Shown here one piece after another: positions 44,152 through 53,800 of a DNA stretch of 64,000 bases; position 1 is the first letter of the stretch, and each line of letters begins with the position of its first letter. Position numbers and translations under genes: made by a program. This stretch comes from Nioella ostreopsis. Lineage in GTDB: Bacteria; Pseudomonadota; Alphaproteobacteria; Rhodobacterales; Rhodobacteraceae. The stretch spans positions 1 through 64,000 of the forward strand of contig NZ_RCIQ01000023.1 in the NCBI RefSeq assembly GCF_004000255.1, written 5' to 3'. The notes below the pieces were generated by a model. The model saw only the letters and a program-made list of their open reading frames with translations. It was not told the DNA's origin and did not search any database.

Positions 44152-44337
44152 ATGAGCGAACCGGTCGATCATCACTATTTGACAATCTTTTAACTCAATC
44201 GCTGGGCCGGCGAGGATGGGAAAGTGCTACGGTTTAGCCGCCCCCATGGTGACAAGGTAGTGTCGAACGTAGCCCTGAACGAAGGGCGGGAAGTGGCCAT
44301 TGGCTGCATATACGTGGGCGGTCTTGGTCTCCCGTAG
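44152..44337 (+). pseudogene. DUF4238-like gene remnant
   Basis: The frame starts MSEPVDHHYLTIF at 44152, meets TAA at 44191-44193, then continues LNRWAGEDGKVLRFSRPHG and KVV before ending at 44335-44337. DUF4238 proteins start with HHYxPxFYLxxW followed by DGKxxxxxR, and the stop stands exactly where the Tyr would be. The rest of the family (about 250-350 residues) is missing. DUF4238 genes are common in accessory regions, so this is a decayed cargo gene. Confidence 0.5.
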
Positions 44338-44444
44338 AAGCTGACCTACATTAGCGGGGTTCTTGGTAGGGAGGAAGTTGGAGCGTATTTCCGATTGCAC
44401 ATGGTCGCAAAAATAGGTTTCAAAAAAATATATCGATGCGCATC

Positions 44445-47400
44445 TTACTTTCTAGAAATATCCAAAACGAAAACATCAAATAAGCCTCGAAGCTCTAGCG
44501 GGATTTCGGCTACTAGGTTACGTTTTAGATCGATCGGGTTTTTGATGCCGTGTCTCTTCTTTCCTGCAACTTTTTCGTTCTCGCCAAACCAAAGGACAAG
44601 ATAGATTCCTTGTTTTTCTGCATCTGGGTGGATCGCATACAAGTTATTCAATTGTTCAGAAGCAGCCTCGTACAGCTTTGAATGCCATTGCCCTTTGACC
44701 TCGGTGACAAGCAGACGTCTTTCGCTGCCTATGAGCTTTCCAGCCGTAAAGTCGCAGCGCTTATCATGCTTTAGATGGTGTTCTGGAGTTATTGTAATGC
44801 TTTGAGGCCTCAGTATCAGGTCTAGCCGTTCAGCAATGATCTTGGTGCACGGTTCTTCATCTAGCCTCTTATCTCCAGCGTAGAAAAGCTTTGCCGTATC
44901 GAACTCTCCACCGTTTATTGCAGCTTGGTGTTGCGATAATTCGTGCAGCACGAGCTTTCTCAACCCATCGACCGTTACAACCGCGCCGTGGTCTAGCATT
45001 TCCACAATTTGCCGTGGCGTCGGTGGGGTGAAATCTGCAAGAGCTTTCTTTCTCGTCTGTGCGGTGCGTATGCTCTTGAGGTCTTTGACCATATCAGCGT
45101 AACGGCTATCAGCGATCAGGCGTTTTAACACGGGTATTGCTGCGTCAGGATGGTCGCTGGAAATTGACCAAACCAGTTCAGTAAGGCAACGATAAGCCTT
45201 CTCACCTTTTGGACTCTCCGAGCCATGGCTGCTGGGTAAAGGGACTTTTGGCCAAACCCCTATGAACGCATCAAGGATGGCCTCTACTTTGCAAGAGGTC
45301 AGGCTTGGCCACGCTTCATAGTCGATGCGATTGCCTCGTCCGCTCCGCTCATAGATGGCGAGGACCGCATCTTTGTCTGCTACAAGCCATTCAAAGTAGA
45401 CGTCTGGTAGCGAAGGAATGAAATATAGTGCGCGCAAGAACCAGAACTTTCGCCTTTGCTCAAGTTCTTCGTCTTCGGTCCGATTTGGCCAGAAAAACAT
45501 AAACTCGGCACAGCGTTCGAGAATGAGTTCCTTAAGCCGCTCACGATCCGCAAACCCTGCCGCGATGTTGAATAGCGTATCCAAAGTGTGGAAGGGAAGT
45601 GCTCGATAGCGAGCCAACCAGTCAATGGACAGTTTTGCTCGGAGTGGGTGGAACTCCTCTTTGTATCCAAGCCAGCTTGAGTTGGTGTGGCCTTTGGTTC
45701 CTTGCGCTAACTGAGGTTCGACATATCTGCGGACAAACGTCTCACGATCTTGTATCGTCAGAAAAATTCTTCGATCTATCTCACCTTCAAATTCCTCTGC
45801 CTCTTCCTGTTCAATACCATTGTATCCGCCGCAATCTGGCTTGACGACTTCGAGAATGGCGACGTCCACATTGTTCAAATTACCTTCTGTCCGGTACTCT
45901 GCCAAACAGGCCGCATGAAGAGTGCGTATAATGGCCAAGTTACCGCCACTAGTCGCTACCTGTTCGAGTGTTGGTATGTGGGGAGCAAGAAACGCGAAAC
46001 TGTTTCTCAGCACTAACTCGGGGTCAATGTCCGGTCCAATTTCCTTTGTTAGTTCATCCGGAGATAGGAGGTAGTAGTTCGCAATGCATCGTAGCCAGCC
46101 CCAATGCTGGCCGCTCTCGATTAGCGCTTTGTTCTCTTGAAGGGATTTCGCGTTCGCGTCCTTGATTGCAGCGTCTCGCCGTTTCCGCCTCCTCTCAAAC
46201 CAGTATTTTTTGTCCCGATGCTCGCGCATCATGACTTCGAATTGGCGATTTTTTTGTGTCCACACCTTCAAAAAATCGATATGCTGGAGTGCCTGTTCGC
46301 GCATGAGCCGACGCAGTTTATCGGGCCCGCGATCTTCCGGCTTTCGATGGTGACTGTGGGTTGCAACAAAGCTACTCCAAAGACCTATGTTTTTTGATTG
46401 AAACGCTAGGTTCGCCATGAACTCCCAGTCCTGAGGCTGGAAGTGAAGCCCGGAGTGGGACTCCCATTCGAACTGCTCAAATCGGATTTCTCTTATTCGC
46501 TCTTCGTCGGTTTCATGACCTAATGCGATTTGCATGATACCTTGCCGAAGATCGTCGTCATCCCTCAGCAATCGGACAGATGCTGAGCGATCTGGCGACA
46601 TAGAGCTATGGAAATTTAGGTTCTTTACCCAACCCCAGAATCGCTTTGGGTCGTGCGGTTTGTCGCTGACATCGCAATAATGATCCAATAATAATCCGAT
46701 GATCTTGCTGGTTCCATTTCGACAGTGGCAATCATGGGCTTTCTGGCCACATTTACACGTCAAATCCACCGACAGAGAGTCAAGCACGTCTGTAGTCTGC
46801 TTGTAGTCCAGTGTTTTGATAAGGTTACGTAAAAAGTACCTAGCGCCAATGACACGTTCACTGGACCGTCTCGCTCGTGGATACAGGTTTGCAAAGACTC
46901 GTAGATAGCCCGTCAGATAGCTGATTGAGAATTGAGAAACCCCCGACTGTTGGATGAGCTTTGCAGCTACCTTCATAGACACGGGATCGGCTTGGAAGAT
47001 CAACTGAGCCAAGTTGGCATCATGGCTGTATCCCGGAGTTGCCAGCAACAGCATAGCCGCCATGACACGCGTATGTTCATTTGCTTCGTTCGAAAGACAA
47101 AGTGCACTCAACTCAACAGACATTTGCGCCGTCGCTGGCGAGCCTTCCAGCAGTTCAAGAATTAGGTCGCGAAATTGTCCTTCTGATTGTGGGGAAAGGT
47201 GAGGTCTGACCTCCTCAATGACTTCCGCACTGAATAGGCCTGCAACACTAAATCGCCTCCAGAAGTCACCTCTACGAAAATACGGGTCTTGGTCTTCAAC
47301 GTCCTTCAGGCACCGAATAAGGCGGCGCTTTGATGTTGAGGCCAGTTGGGATGGATCGCCGTTCGCAAGAACAGCGTAAGCGTCGAGGTCAATGGCAGCT

Positions 47401-48446
47401 TCTTGTATGGGCTTGTTTCCAAGCGAAGCCATCCAGCCAACAAGTCCTCGTAGTTCATCACGTACAGTTGAGTTTGGCGCGATGATTGGCAAGCATCGCT
47501 CAAGTGTAAGCACGTCACTTGGGTCGGCTATTCGTTTTGTGAGGTAGTCCGCTGCCGAGTATTCTGCGATGATCTTGTGGACCGGCCGATGACTGTCAAC
47601 AGTCTCACCCGGTTTGAACATCCGGGTTGCTAGGATTGTTTGCTTGCTGCTAGCGTCCGCAACCAGAGTTTCCATAAGCGGATAAAGAGCGTCTTCGCTT
47701 GCTTCACTGGTTGTTACGCCTTCTGCACCTGACATTAACAATTTTGCAAATACCTCCGATGCGGCTTGCACCTTCTGGATTGCAGACAAAGAACCGGAAG
47801 CCTTCCTCACACTAGGATTGACTTCTTTTGCTAATCTCTCCAACGCTTGTTGAAAAATTGATCGTTTGTCGGAAAATCTACGACCGCTCTCAATGAAGGC
47901 GTCTGCAAAGAGCTTAAGAAATTGAGGATTGGGTAGAAGTGCCTCTAAGTCAAACCTCGCAACCTCGGATTGGAAAACATCGTAGTCTTCGCTTGGGACA
48001 TAGTTTTCGAAAATTCTCTTTTGCTCATCCGTGGTGAACTCGGTCAGCCGCGCGACAAGTGGCTTCTCGCCAAAATAGTCTTGAAAGACGCTATTTGCTG
48101 AGTTGTCCCATTCGCTTGATCTACTTGAGATTAGTAACCTTGACGGGCCTACGGAAAGCGCGGCTGCGAGCAGTTTGTCAATGCCGCTTGCGTCTACTTT
48201 TGCCAATTCATCGTAAGCATCAATGACAAGTGGCTGGCCGGTAGCAAATGCGCCAGTATGGATGAACCGGTTAGCTGTAACGACTGTGGTCTTAAGTTGC
48301 CTTGCCAAGCTCTCCATAAGGCTGGTTTTGCCGCCGCCCGGCTCCGCCAAGACAACAACAAAACGCGGACCTGCAAGAAGCTGAGCTTCACTGTAGGTTT
48401 GGTTGTCGTCTAATAGTGTGCGTGGCAGGTAGAAACTTGCGCTCAT
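44445..48446 (-). CDS. NACHT-type NTPase with C-terminal PD-(D/E)xK nuclease-like domain
   Basis: A 1333-residue protein. The NTPase lies at the very N-terminus: Walker A AEPGGGKTS (residues 34-42), Walker B PLVIDAYDEL (72-81) and sensor LLISSRSSEW (104-113), a NACHT/STAND pattern. A long helical middle (about 200-1150) contains a C564-x-C-x6-C573-x-C zinc-like cluster and charged helices. The C-terminus has CDFTAGK then LLVTEVKGQWHSKL, giving D1232 and E1249-x-K1251 of a PD-(D/E)xK fold. The start has no strong ribosome site. It is A/T-richer than the neighbours. Sensor plus nuclease in one chain suggests an abortive-infection defence effector; family not recognised. Confidence 0.8.
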   Translation of the reverse strand: MSASFYLPRTLLDDNQTYSEAQLLAGPRFVVVLAEPGGGKTSLMESLARQLKTTVVTANRFIHTGAFATGQPLVIDAYDELAKVDASGIDKLLAAALSVGPSRLLISSRSSEWDNSANSVFQDYFGEKPLVARLTEFTTDEQKRIFENYVPSEDYDVFQSEVARFDLEALLPNPQFLKLFADAFIESGRRFSDKRSIFQQALERLAKEVNPSVRKASGSLSAIQKVQAASEVFAKLLMSGAEGVTTSEASEDALYPLMETLVADASSKQTILATRMFKPGETVDSHRPVHKIIAEYSAADYLTKRIADPSDVLTLERCLPIIAPNSTVRDELRGLVGWMASLGNKPIQEAAIDLDAYAVLANGDPSQLASTSKRRLIRCLKDVEDQDPYFRRGDFWRRFSVAGLFSAEVIEEVRPHLSPQSEGQFRDLILELLEGSPATAQMSVELSALCLSNEANEHTRVMAAMLLLATPGYSHDANLAQLIFQADPVSMKVAAKLIQQSGVSQFSISYLTGYLRVFANLYPRARRSSERVIGARYFLRNLIKTLDYKQTTDVLDSLSVDLTCKCGQKAHDCHCRNGTSKIIGLLLDHYCDVSDKPHDPKRFWGWVKNLNFHSSMSPDRSASVRLLRDDDDLRQGIMQIALGHETDEERIREIRFEQFEWESHSGLHFQPQDWEFMANLAFQSKNIGLWSSFVATHSHHRKPEDRGPDKLRRLMREQALQHIDFLKVWTQKNRQFEVMMREHRDKKYWFERRRKRRDAAIKDANAKSLQENKALIESGQHWGWLRCIANYYLLSPDELTKEIGPDIDPELVLRNSFAFLAPHIPTLEQVATSGGNLAIIRTLHAACLAEYRTEGNLNNVDVAILEVVKPDCGGYNGIEQEEAEEFEGEIDRRIFLTIQDRETFVRRYVEPQLAQGTKGHTNSSWLGYKEEFHPLRAKLSIDWLARYRALPFHTLDTLFNIAAGFADRERLKELILERCAEFMFFWPNRTEDEELEQRRKFWFLRALYFIPSLPDVYFEWLVADKDAVLAIYERSGRGNRIDYEAWPSLTSCKVEAILDAFIGVWPKVPLPSSHGSESPKGEKAYRCLTELVWSISSDHPDAAIPVLKRLIADSRYADMVKDLKSIRTAQTRKKALADFTPPTPRQIVEMLDHGAVVTVDGLRKLVLHELSQHQAAINGGEFDTAKLFYAGDKRLDEEPCTKIIAERLDLILRPQSITITPEHHLKHDKRCDFTAGKLIGSERRLLVTEVKGQWHSKLYEAASEQLNNLYAIHPDAEKQGIYLVLWFGENEKVAGKKRHGIKNPIDLKRNLVAEIPLELRGLFDVFVLDISRK

Positions 48447-48832
48447 GGATGCAAGATATGGTGTTGGGCTGCATCCTTCCAGCTAAATTAGGTACTGAAG
48501 TCACGCCGGCGACCTTCCTTCCAAGTGCCTGCATCATGAGCTCGCGACACAAACAAACTAAACTCGTGGCGAATGTCCGGTCTGACGGGCCGCGCCGCAG
48601 CATGCCGATCATCGAGTGAATGGCAGCAAAGGGCCGAGAGCGGTGGGGGCACCGGGCTTCGGGCCGAGAGCGGTGGGGGCACCGGGTCGAACACCCCGAC
48701 TGTACCGCACCGTCGCAAGTCGGCTCGAGCCCATATCACCGGATGATGCACGGCCCATGACTGTCGGAAAGGGTGTTTGCTCCGACTTCATGTCATGGGC
48801 CCCGCAGCATTTACCATTTCAATTTCTGAAGG
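48447..48832. other. Intergenic region with a 30-bp tandem repeat
   Basis: About 390 bp between the NACHT-type and aldolase genes, with no supportable gene. It holds a tandem repeat at 48631-48686, listed separately. The promoter of the leftward NACHT-type gene should be at 48450-48620. Confidence 0.5.
48631..48686. repeat. Two-copy 26-bp tandem repeat
   Basis: Two perfect copies of a 26-bp sequence, beginning GGGCCGAGAGCGGTGGGGGC, lie at 48631-48656 and 48661-48686, 30 bp apart with CTTC between. It could be a regulatory site or a replication-slippage product. Confidence 0.85.
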
Positions 48833-49621
48833 TCAGCCAGTGTAATGTGGCGCTTCGACATCAAGGCGGCGGCGGATGGCGAGCCATTCCAATTCGCCTT
48901 CGTACCCGTACCAATCACTAGTGCTCATATCGGCGAGATGGCGTTTGATTTCCTGCTCGGGGATTTCACGAATGGTCGCGCCGCCCGCTGCTGATTGCTG
49001 CACCTCGAGTTGAACTGCACAAGCCTGATCGAGATAGAAGGACCGGAAGAAGGCTTCCCCCGCAGTGGCACCGAAGACAAACGCGCCATGCCAGGCCTCG
49101 ACGATTGCCTTTTTTCCGATCCCTGCTTTCAAAAGACCCGCCAGAAAATCGTCCGTACATTCGAATTCATAATCGGTGTACCCAAGAACATCGCCGCCAC
49201 CGATCATCAGGTAGGCCTGACTGAGTGGTTGAAGCCCTTCTTTCTGTGCCGACACGCCCATGATCGCCTTGGTGTGAATGTGCATGATGCAGTTCATGTT
49301 CGGGTGCGCTTCAAAGAACAGCTTCCCGATTTCGGTGGCAGATGGGTTCGGCGCGCCGTTTTCGGGATTGTGGTTCGTCCGATCAAAGCCAACCTTGATC
49401 AGGTTGGATGCGGTGACTTCCTCATGCATCCAACCATAGTGATGTGTCAGCAGAGCGTCTTCTCCGGGCACGCGGATCGCGTGCCATTGGTTGGTCACGT
49501 CTGTCAGACGGTACTTGACCAGCGCATTGTAGATGGCCGCTAGTTCGCAACGGGCTTCCCATTCTGCATCACCGCAATTGGCAGGTCTCTGGCCGGTCGG
49601 GGTTGGGGTCATGATGTTCAT
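48833..49621 (-). CDS. Class II aldolase/adducin family protein
   Basis: A 262-residue metal-dependent aldolase-like protein. The zinc motif HIHTKA (near 113) and the later EAWHGAFVFG His, with NPSATEIGKLFFEAHPNM, match fuculose-phosphate-aldolase relatives. Start at 49621 has GGAGAGACC upstream; the frame extends to 49732 without a site. Divergent from a GlxA-type regulator, so it is probably its target. It is metabolic cargo inside a defence-like island; the substrate is unknown. Confidence 0.88.
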   Translation of the reverse strand: MNIMTPTPTGQRPANCGDAEWEARCELAAIYNALVKYRLTDVTNQWHAIRVPGEDALLTHHYGWMHEEVTASNLIKVGFDRTNHNPENGAPNPSATEIGKLFFEAHPNMNCIMHIHTKAIMGVSAQKEGLQPLSQAYLMIGGGDVLGYTDYEFECTDDFLAGLLKAGIGKKAIVEAWHGAFVFGATAGEAFFRSFYLDQACAVQLEVQQSAAGGATIREIPEQEIKRHLADMSTSDWYGYEGELEWLAIRRRLDVEAPHYTG

Positions 49622-49682
49622 AAGGTCTCTCCTCAATTTTCGCAGGAGGATAGACCTTCTTCGACAAGAAACTTGACTTGAA

Positions 49683-50666
49683 GTGTCGAATTTTGCGCCA
49701 AATACTCCCAGTATGGCAAATGTCACGTTCATTCTGTTCCCGGAATTCCAGATGCTGGCCTATGTTCTGGCAACCGAAACACTGCGCGTGGCCAACAAAT
49801 GCGCAGGTAAGGAGGTGTTTTGCTGGCAAACACGGTCCGCTACAAATCTCCCGGTTCAAGCGTCAAACGGCGCGCTAATCGCCCCGGACACGGTCGATTG
49901 GCAAGACGGCCCAGATGCGGATCTCATACTCCTTTGCGCCGGATGCAATCCCTTAGATCATCTCACGGCGCGGGTGCGTGCTTTCACATCGCGCGCCACA
50001 ACACGCCCCTGTGTGATCGGAGGTGTTGATACAGGGACGGTCATACTTGCAGAACTGGGTTTGCTGGATGGCGTAAAGGCCGTGCTGCACTATGAAGCGG
50101 AAGCCGCATTTCGCGAACGCTGGCCCGATATCCACATCACCGATCAGATATACTGTCTGGACGGGCGACGGCTCACAGCGGCTGGCGGCACAGCAACAGG
50201 CGATGCAGTTCTGGCCTGGATTGCCCGCGACGTTGACGAGGACCTCGCATCGGTCACTGCGTACGGTATGGTGCACGGCGAGGTCAGGCGCAGCGAGACC
50301 CCACAACGTAGCCCGAATACAGCTGATCCCGTGCTACTACAGATGCACCAGCTCATGGCTGAAAACGTGTCAGAGCCAATCTCGATCAAAGAGATATGCA
50401 AGCGCTTGGGCGTGTCGGAAAAGCAGCTGCGCAGACGCTGTCAGGCGACTTACAATCAGACCCCTTCCGCCTATTACCAAGCACGAAGGCTGGAGGTCGG
50501 ACACCATTTCATCATCAATTCCCAGCTAAGCACCACCGAGATCGCGCGGGCCAGCGGTTTCGAATCCCTATCGAGTTTCACTCGGGCAATACGTGTCCAC
50601 TACGGTTATTCGCCAAGACAGATACGAAATCGGGCCACAAAGCCAAAAAGCAATACGGCAGCTTAG
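49683..50666 (+). CDS. GlxA-type AraC-family regulator (DJ-1/PfpI + HTH)
   Basis: A 327-residue regulator. The N-terminal half (residues about 10-185) is a DJ-1/PfpI-like domain, VTFILFPEFQMLAYVLATETL with LLCAGCNP at the nucleophile region. The C-terminal half holds two AraC helix-turn-helix units: ISIKEICKRLGVSEKQLRRR and TTEIARASGFESLSSFTRAI. GTG 49683 or ATG 49713 are both possible starts with weak sites. It is divergent from the aldolase gene and is likely its regulator, responding to a small metabolite. Confidence 0.85.
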   Translation: MSNFAPNTPSMANVTFILFPEFQMLAYVLATETLRVANKCAGKEVFCWQTRSATNLPVQASNGALIAPDTVDWQDGPDADLILLCAGCNPLDHLTARVRAFTSRATTRPCVIGGVDTGTVILAELGLLDGVKAVLHYEAEAAFRERWPDIHITDQIYCLDGRRLTAAGGTATGDAVLAWIARDVDEDLASVTAYGMVHGEVRRSETPQRSPNTADPVLLQMHQLMAENVSEPISIKEICKRLGVSEKQLRRRCQATYNQTPSAYYQARRLEVGHHFIINSQLSTTEIARASGFESLSSFTRAIRVHYGYSPRQIRNRATKPKSNTAA

Positions 50667-50830
50667 TCCGCAGTATGTGAGTTCGAGCACGAGCGGATAT
50701 TGCGCTCGCAGCGATAGTCCGGTTCGGTGAAGTGTATTGCGGCGTGGCCAGTCTCGATGAACGGCAGGAATGGGCCGAGAGCATCAACTCCGTAAAGCCA
50801 ATCGTGGCAGGGCTCGGAAGAGGTTTCGGC
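50667..50830. other. Short spacer between regulator and helicase gene
   Basis: About 160 bp with no supported gene, repeat or hairpin. The GlxA-type gene and the PLD–helicase gene converge here. Confidence 0.4.
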
Positions 50831-53800
50831 CTACTGTCTGGCTTCGAAGATGACGGCCACCCGGCTCAGAACATCGATCGGTTGCCCCTCTGACAATGCC
50901 GTGCACCGAGCAAAGAGTTCCTGCATCCTTTCACTTACAGCTGAGCGGACATCGTCTGGTTGCTCTTGGAACGCCTGGTAGATCGCGTCGATCCCCAGAT
51001 AGTCAGGGATTTCGGTGCCAGACGCACTCCTTTGGCTAACCGTCTCTTTAGCCTCGATCCAGAATACATCGAGTTCGTGTGCCCAGGCTTCTGCGAGCTT
51101 TTCCAGCGTCGGCAGCGTTAAGGAACCGAAGAGCGCTTGACCTGCATCACCTTTTTCGTTGCCTGACAGAAAACTAGCAAGAGAGGAAAGAAGTGAAACC
51201 GTTCGAGCTGGCCGAACATCCCAGTGGGTCAGATGCGCAAGGGTGCTGCCAAGCCGGCTAAAAGTGCCGGATATCGCATTCAGTTCTAGGCGGTGGCTTT
51301 GCATGCCTCGGCGGCGCGTTTCGGCATAGGCGGCGGATAGGAGTCTAGCTGCTTCGACCTGGTCGCCAATGATCTCTGCGCGCCCATCGGCATCTCGAAC
51401 GGCAATCAGGCGAGGCGGTAGGACCGCAGGGTCTTGGGGGTTGCCTGTGCGACTGCCCAAGAGAAGAATTGTGAGTGGCTCAACTGAGGACAGGAGGCAA
51501 AGTTCGGCGCCCCAAAGGCCACGAGGGTTTGCGTTCGAGACCCGTTCCAGAACGTCAGCCGGCAACACACGCCGCAGAGTTTCAAGCTGATCGAAGTAGT
51601 TGTTGGGACGGAGGATGCGAGGTTTCTTGACCTGTTCGAGAACAAGATCGGTCAGATCACCTGCAGAAAACTCAACCAGTTCCGATGGTAGGTCTTCCGC
51701 GCCAACACCCGACAGTAGCGCGATGCTAGCTACACGAGCGCGCGCCTTGTGATCTGACGACAGAACCAGCCCGGGAAGGTCGAAGGTGTAGTAGTGGATG
51801 CGGGAATTGGGACTGTCGATCCGGTCGATCCGGCCCAAACCCTGAATAAGGCTCTTGACGTCCGACGTGACGCCAATGATCCCAAGCGCAGAAGCGATTT
51901 GGAGGTTGATCCCTTCTGCCATCTGGAATGTGAGGAACATGGCCCGTTGCTTTAGCGGGTCGACATGCTTCCCGTCGATGCCAAAGTACTCCTGCGCATC
52001 TGCTCCGGATCGGATGTGATGCAGCTTCTTGCCGGTCTTGATCCGTGCACCAGGTGCGACCACGAAGACTTCGGGTCCTCTTCCGCGATGCCCAGCAAGA
52101 AGCCTGGCATAGACCTCGAGCACGCCGACCCGTTCTGCAAGGAAGATGGCATGGCCATGCTTTCGAAGGATGTCTCGCATGACGCCGGCCCTGGCTTCAT
52201 CAATGCTGTCGAGGCTAGGGTGATTCAGAAGTCTGCTGATCCGGTCACAAATCGGCGTTTCGCTGCCCTCAGTTTCGGCATCGACTTCTTCGGTTAACGC
52301 GCCATCCGGAATGGCAATACCGCGGGCGTTCTGTTTCTCGGCGCGTCTTAGGTTTTCTCCGATTGATGCCCGCCCTCGCTGATCGGCTTCGCTGTCACGC
52401 TCGCGGGCCCATTCTTCGCGTGCAAAGGTTATCGACGCGCGCAGCAAAGCGAGGAAGTTCCGGATGTGAATGCGCGATTTGTCGTGGAATTTGATTTCTG
52501 TGTGGGCGGCGCGTTGGGGATCAGCAGACACAAGGGTCACCCCAGTCGTAATGCATTCCGCCAATGCCTTGATCCGCTCAATAATTTGGCGCTGCTGATC
52601 ACTCAGCGCCGTATCCTCTCGGTGGCTTCGGATAGTTGGGTAAACGAAAGCGCCGGACTTTCGATCCGCACTCTCCCCAATGCAATCCCGTTGGCGCCGC
52701 ACGACGTATGGCGCCAGGGCGTCGGCCAATCCTTCCTGAAGCGCACTGATTTGCAGCCCGCCGGTCTCTAGCTGGCGTTCGACTTTGTTGACTTCGACCT
52801 GTAGTGCTTCCGCGCTGTCGAACAGGTCGTCCTGCACGCTTTGATCTTCGATCCGGCGGTTCATCTGGTCGAGGTGGCGCACGAGCTCTCCCCGCTTTCG
52901 AACCTTGGCCATGTGTTGGTTGATCTGCTCCGTGATGGGCGGAGGCACATAGATCGAGGCGCGCTTCTCATGGAATGCAAGTAAGCCGTCCAGGCCCTGG
53001 TTTCCCATTAGCGTGGCCGACAAACAGGCAGTCCAGATCGCCGGACTGCGTTCGAAGACAAGCGAACGTGCAGAAGGTGAAAGGTATCGCGAACTCAGTC
53101 GGTGGCTTTCATCGACGATCATTGATGCAGACGAACGGACCGCCCGGTTGATCTCGTCCAATTCCGCAGTCTCCTCCTTACCTCGCCGCGACAGGTGACT
53201 GTGCTTGATCGGTTTGAAGTTCGTAGGCGCGTTTGTTGTCCAGTTCTTCAGAACGCTGGCCGGAATCAATGCAAGTGACCCAAGCCGTTGTTGGTCGGCG
53301 CGCTCGCCCCAAGAAAAGACCGTCTGCCCATGGCTGACTGGCAGAACCGTTGCCAAGTGTTTTCCGATGTCGGTCTTCCCGGCACCAGTTGGCGCTTCGA
53401 CAAAGGCAAAGCCATGCTCATAGACCGTGCACGCGGCCTCATAGACAAGTTCGGCCTGGAAGGGCTGTGGCAGACGTCCGGCGCTGGTTTCGCCCGCGAC
53501 ACGCCAGGGGGTGAAGGTTGTGGCTTCGTCAACCGTTCTAGCCATTGCTTCTTCGGGGGAGACGAGGCGGATGAGCGCTCGCAGGATTTCCAGCGCTGGT
53601 TCAGTCCAATCGCGCCCCATGTCCCAATATTGCTCAGCGGCCGCGCAACGCGCAGTCGCAAGTTCGGGCCAGGCATCGGCGTCGTCCATGAATTCCAGAT
53701 TGCGGCGCAAACCGTTGATCGAGAAATTGGCACTTCCCGAAAGCGCCTTGTGGCTACCAACAATAAGCTTCGCGTGAAGCATTGGTGGACGGCGCCCTAG

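Noticed and set aside
43821-44237. 138-codon plus-strand frame
   Set aside because: Arg- and Gly-rich with no domain, and it overlaps the DUF4238 remnant in another frame.
48631-48686. Possible CRISPR-like pair of repeats
   Set aside because: Only two copies with a 4-bp gap, so no spacers are present; no cas genes nearby.
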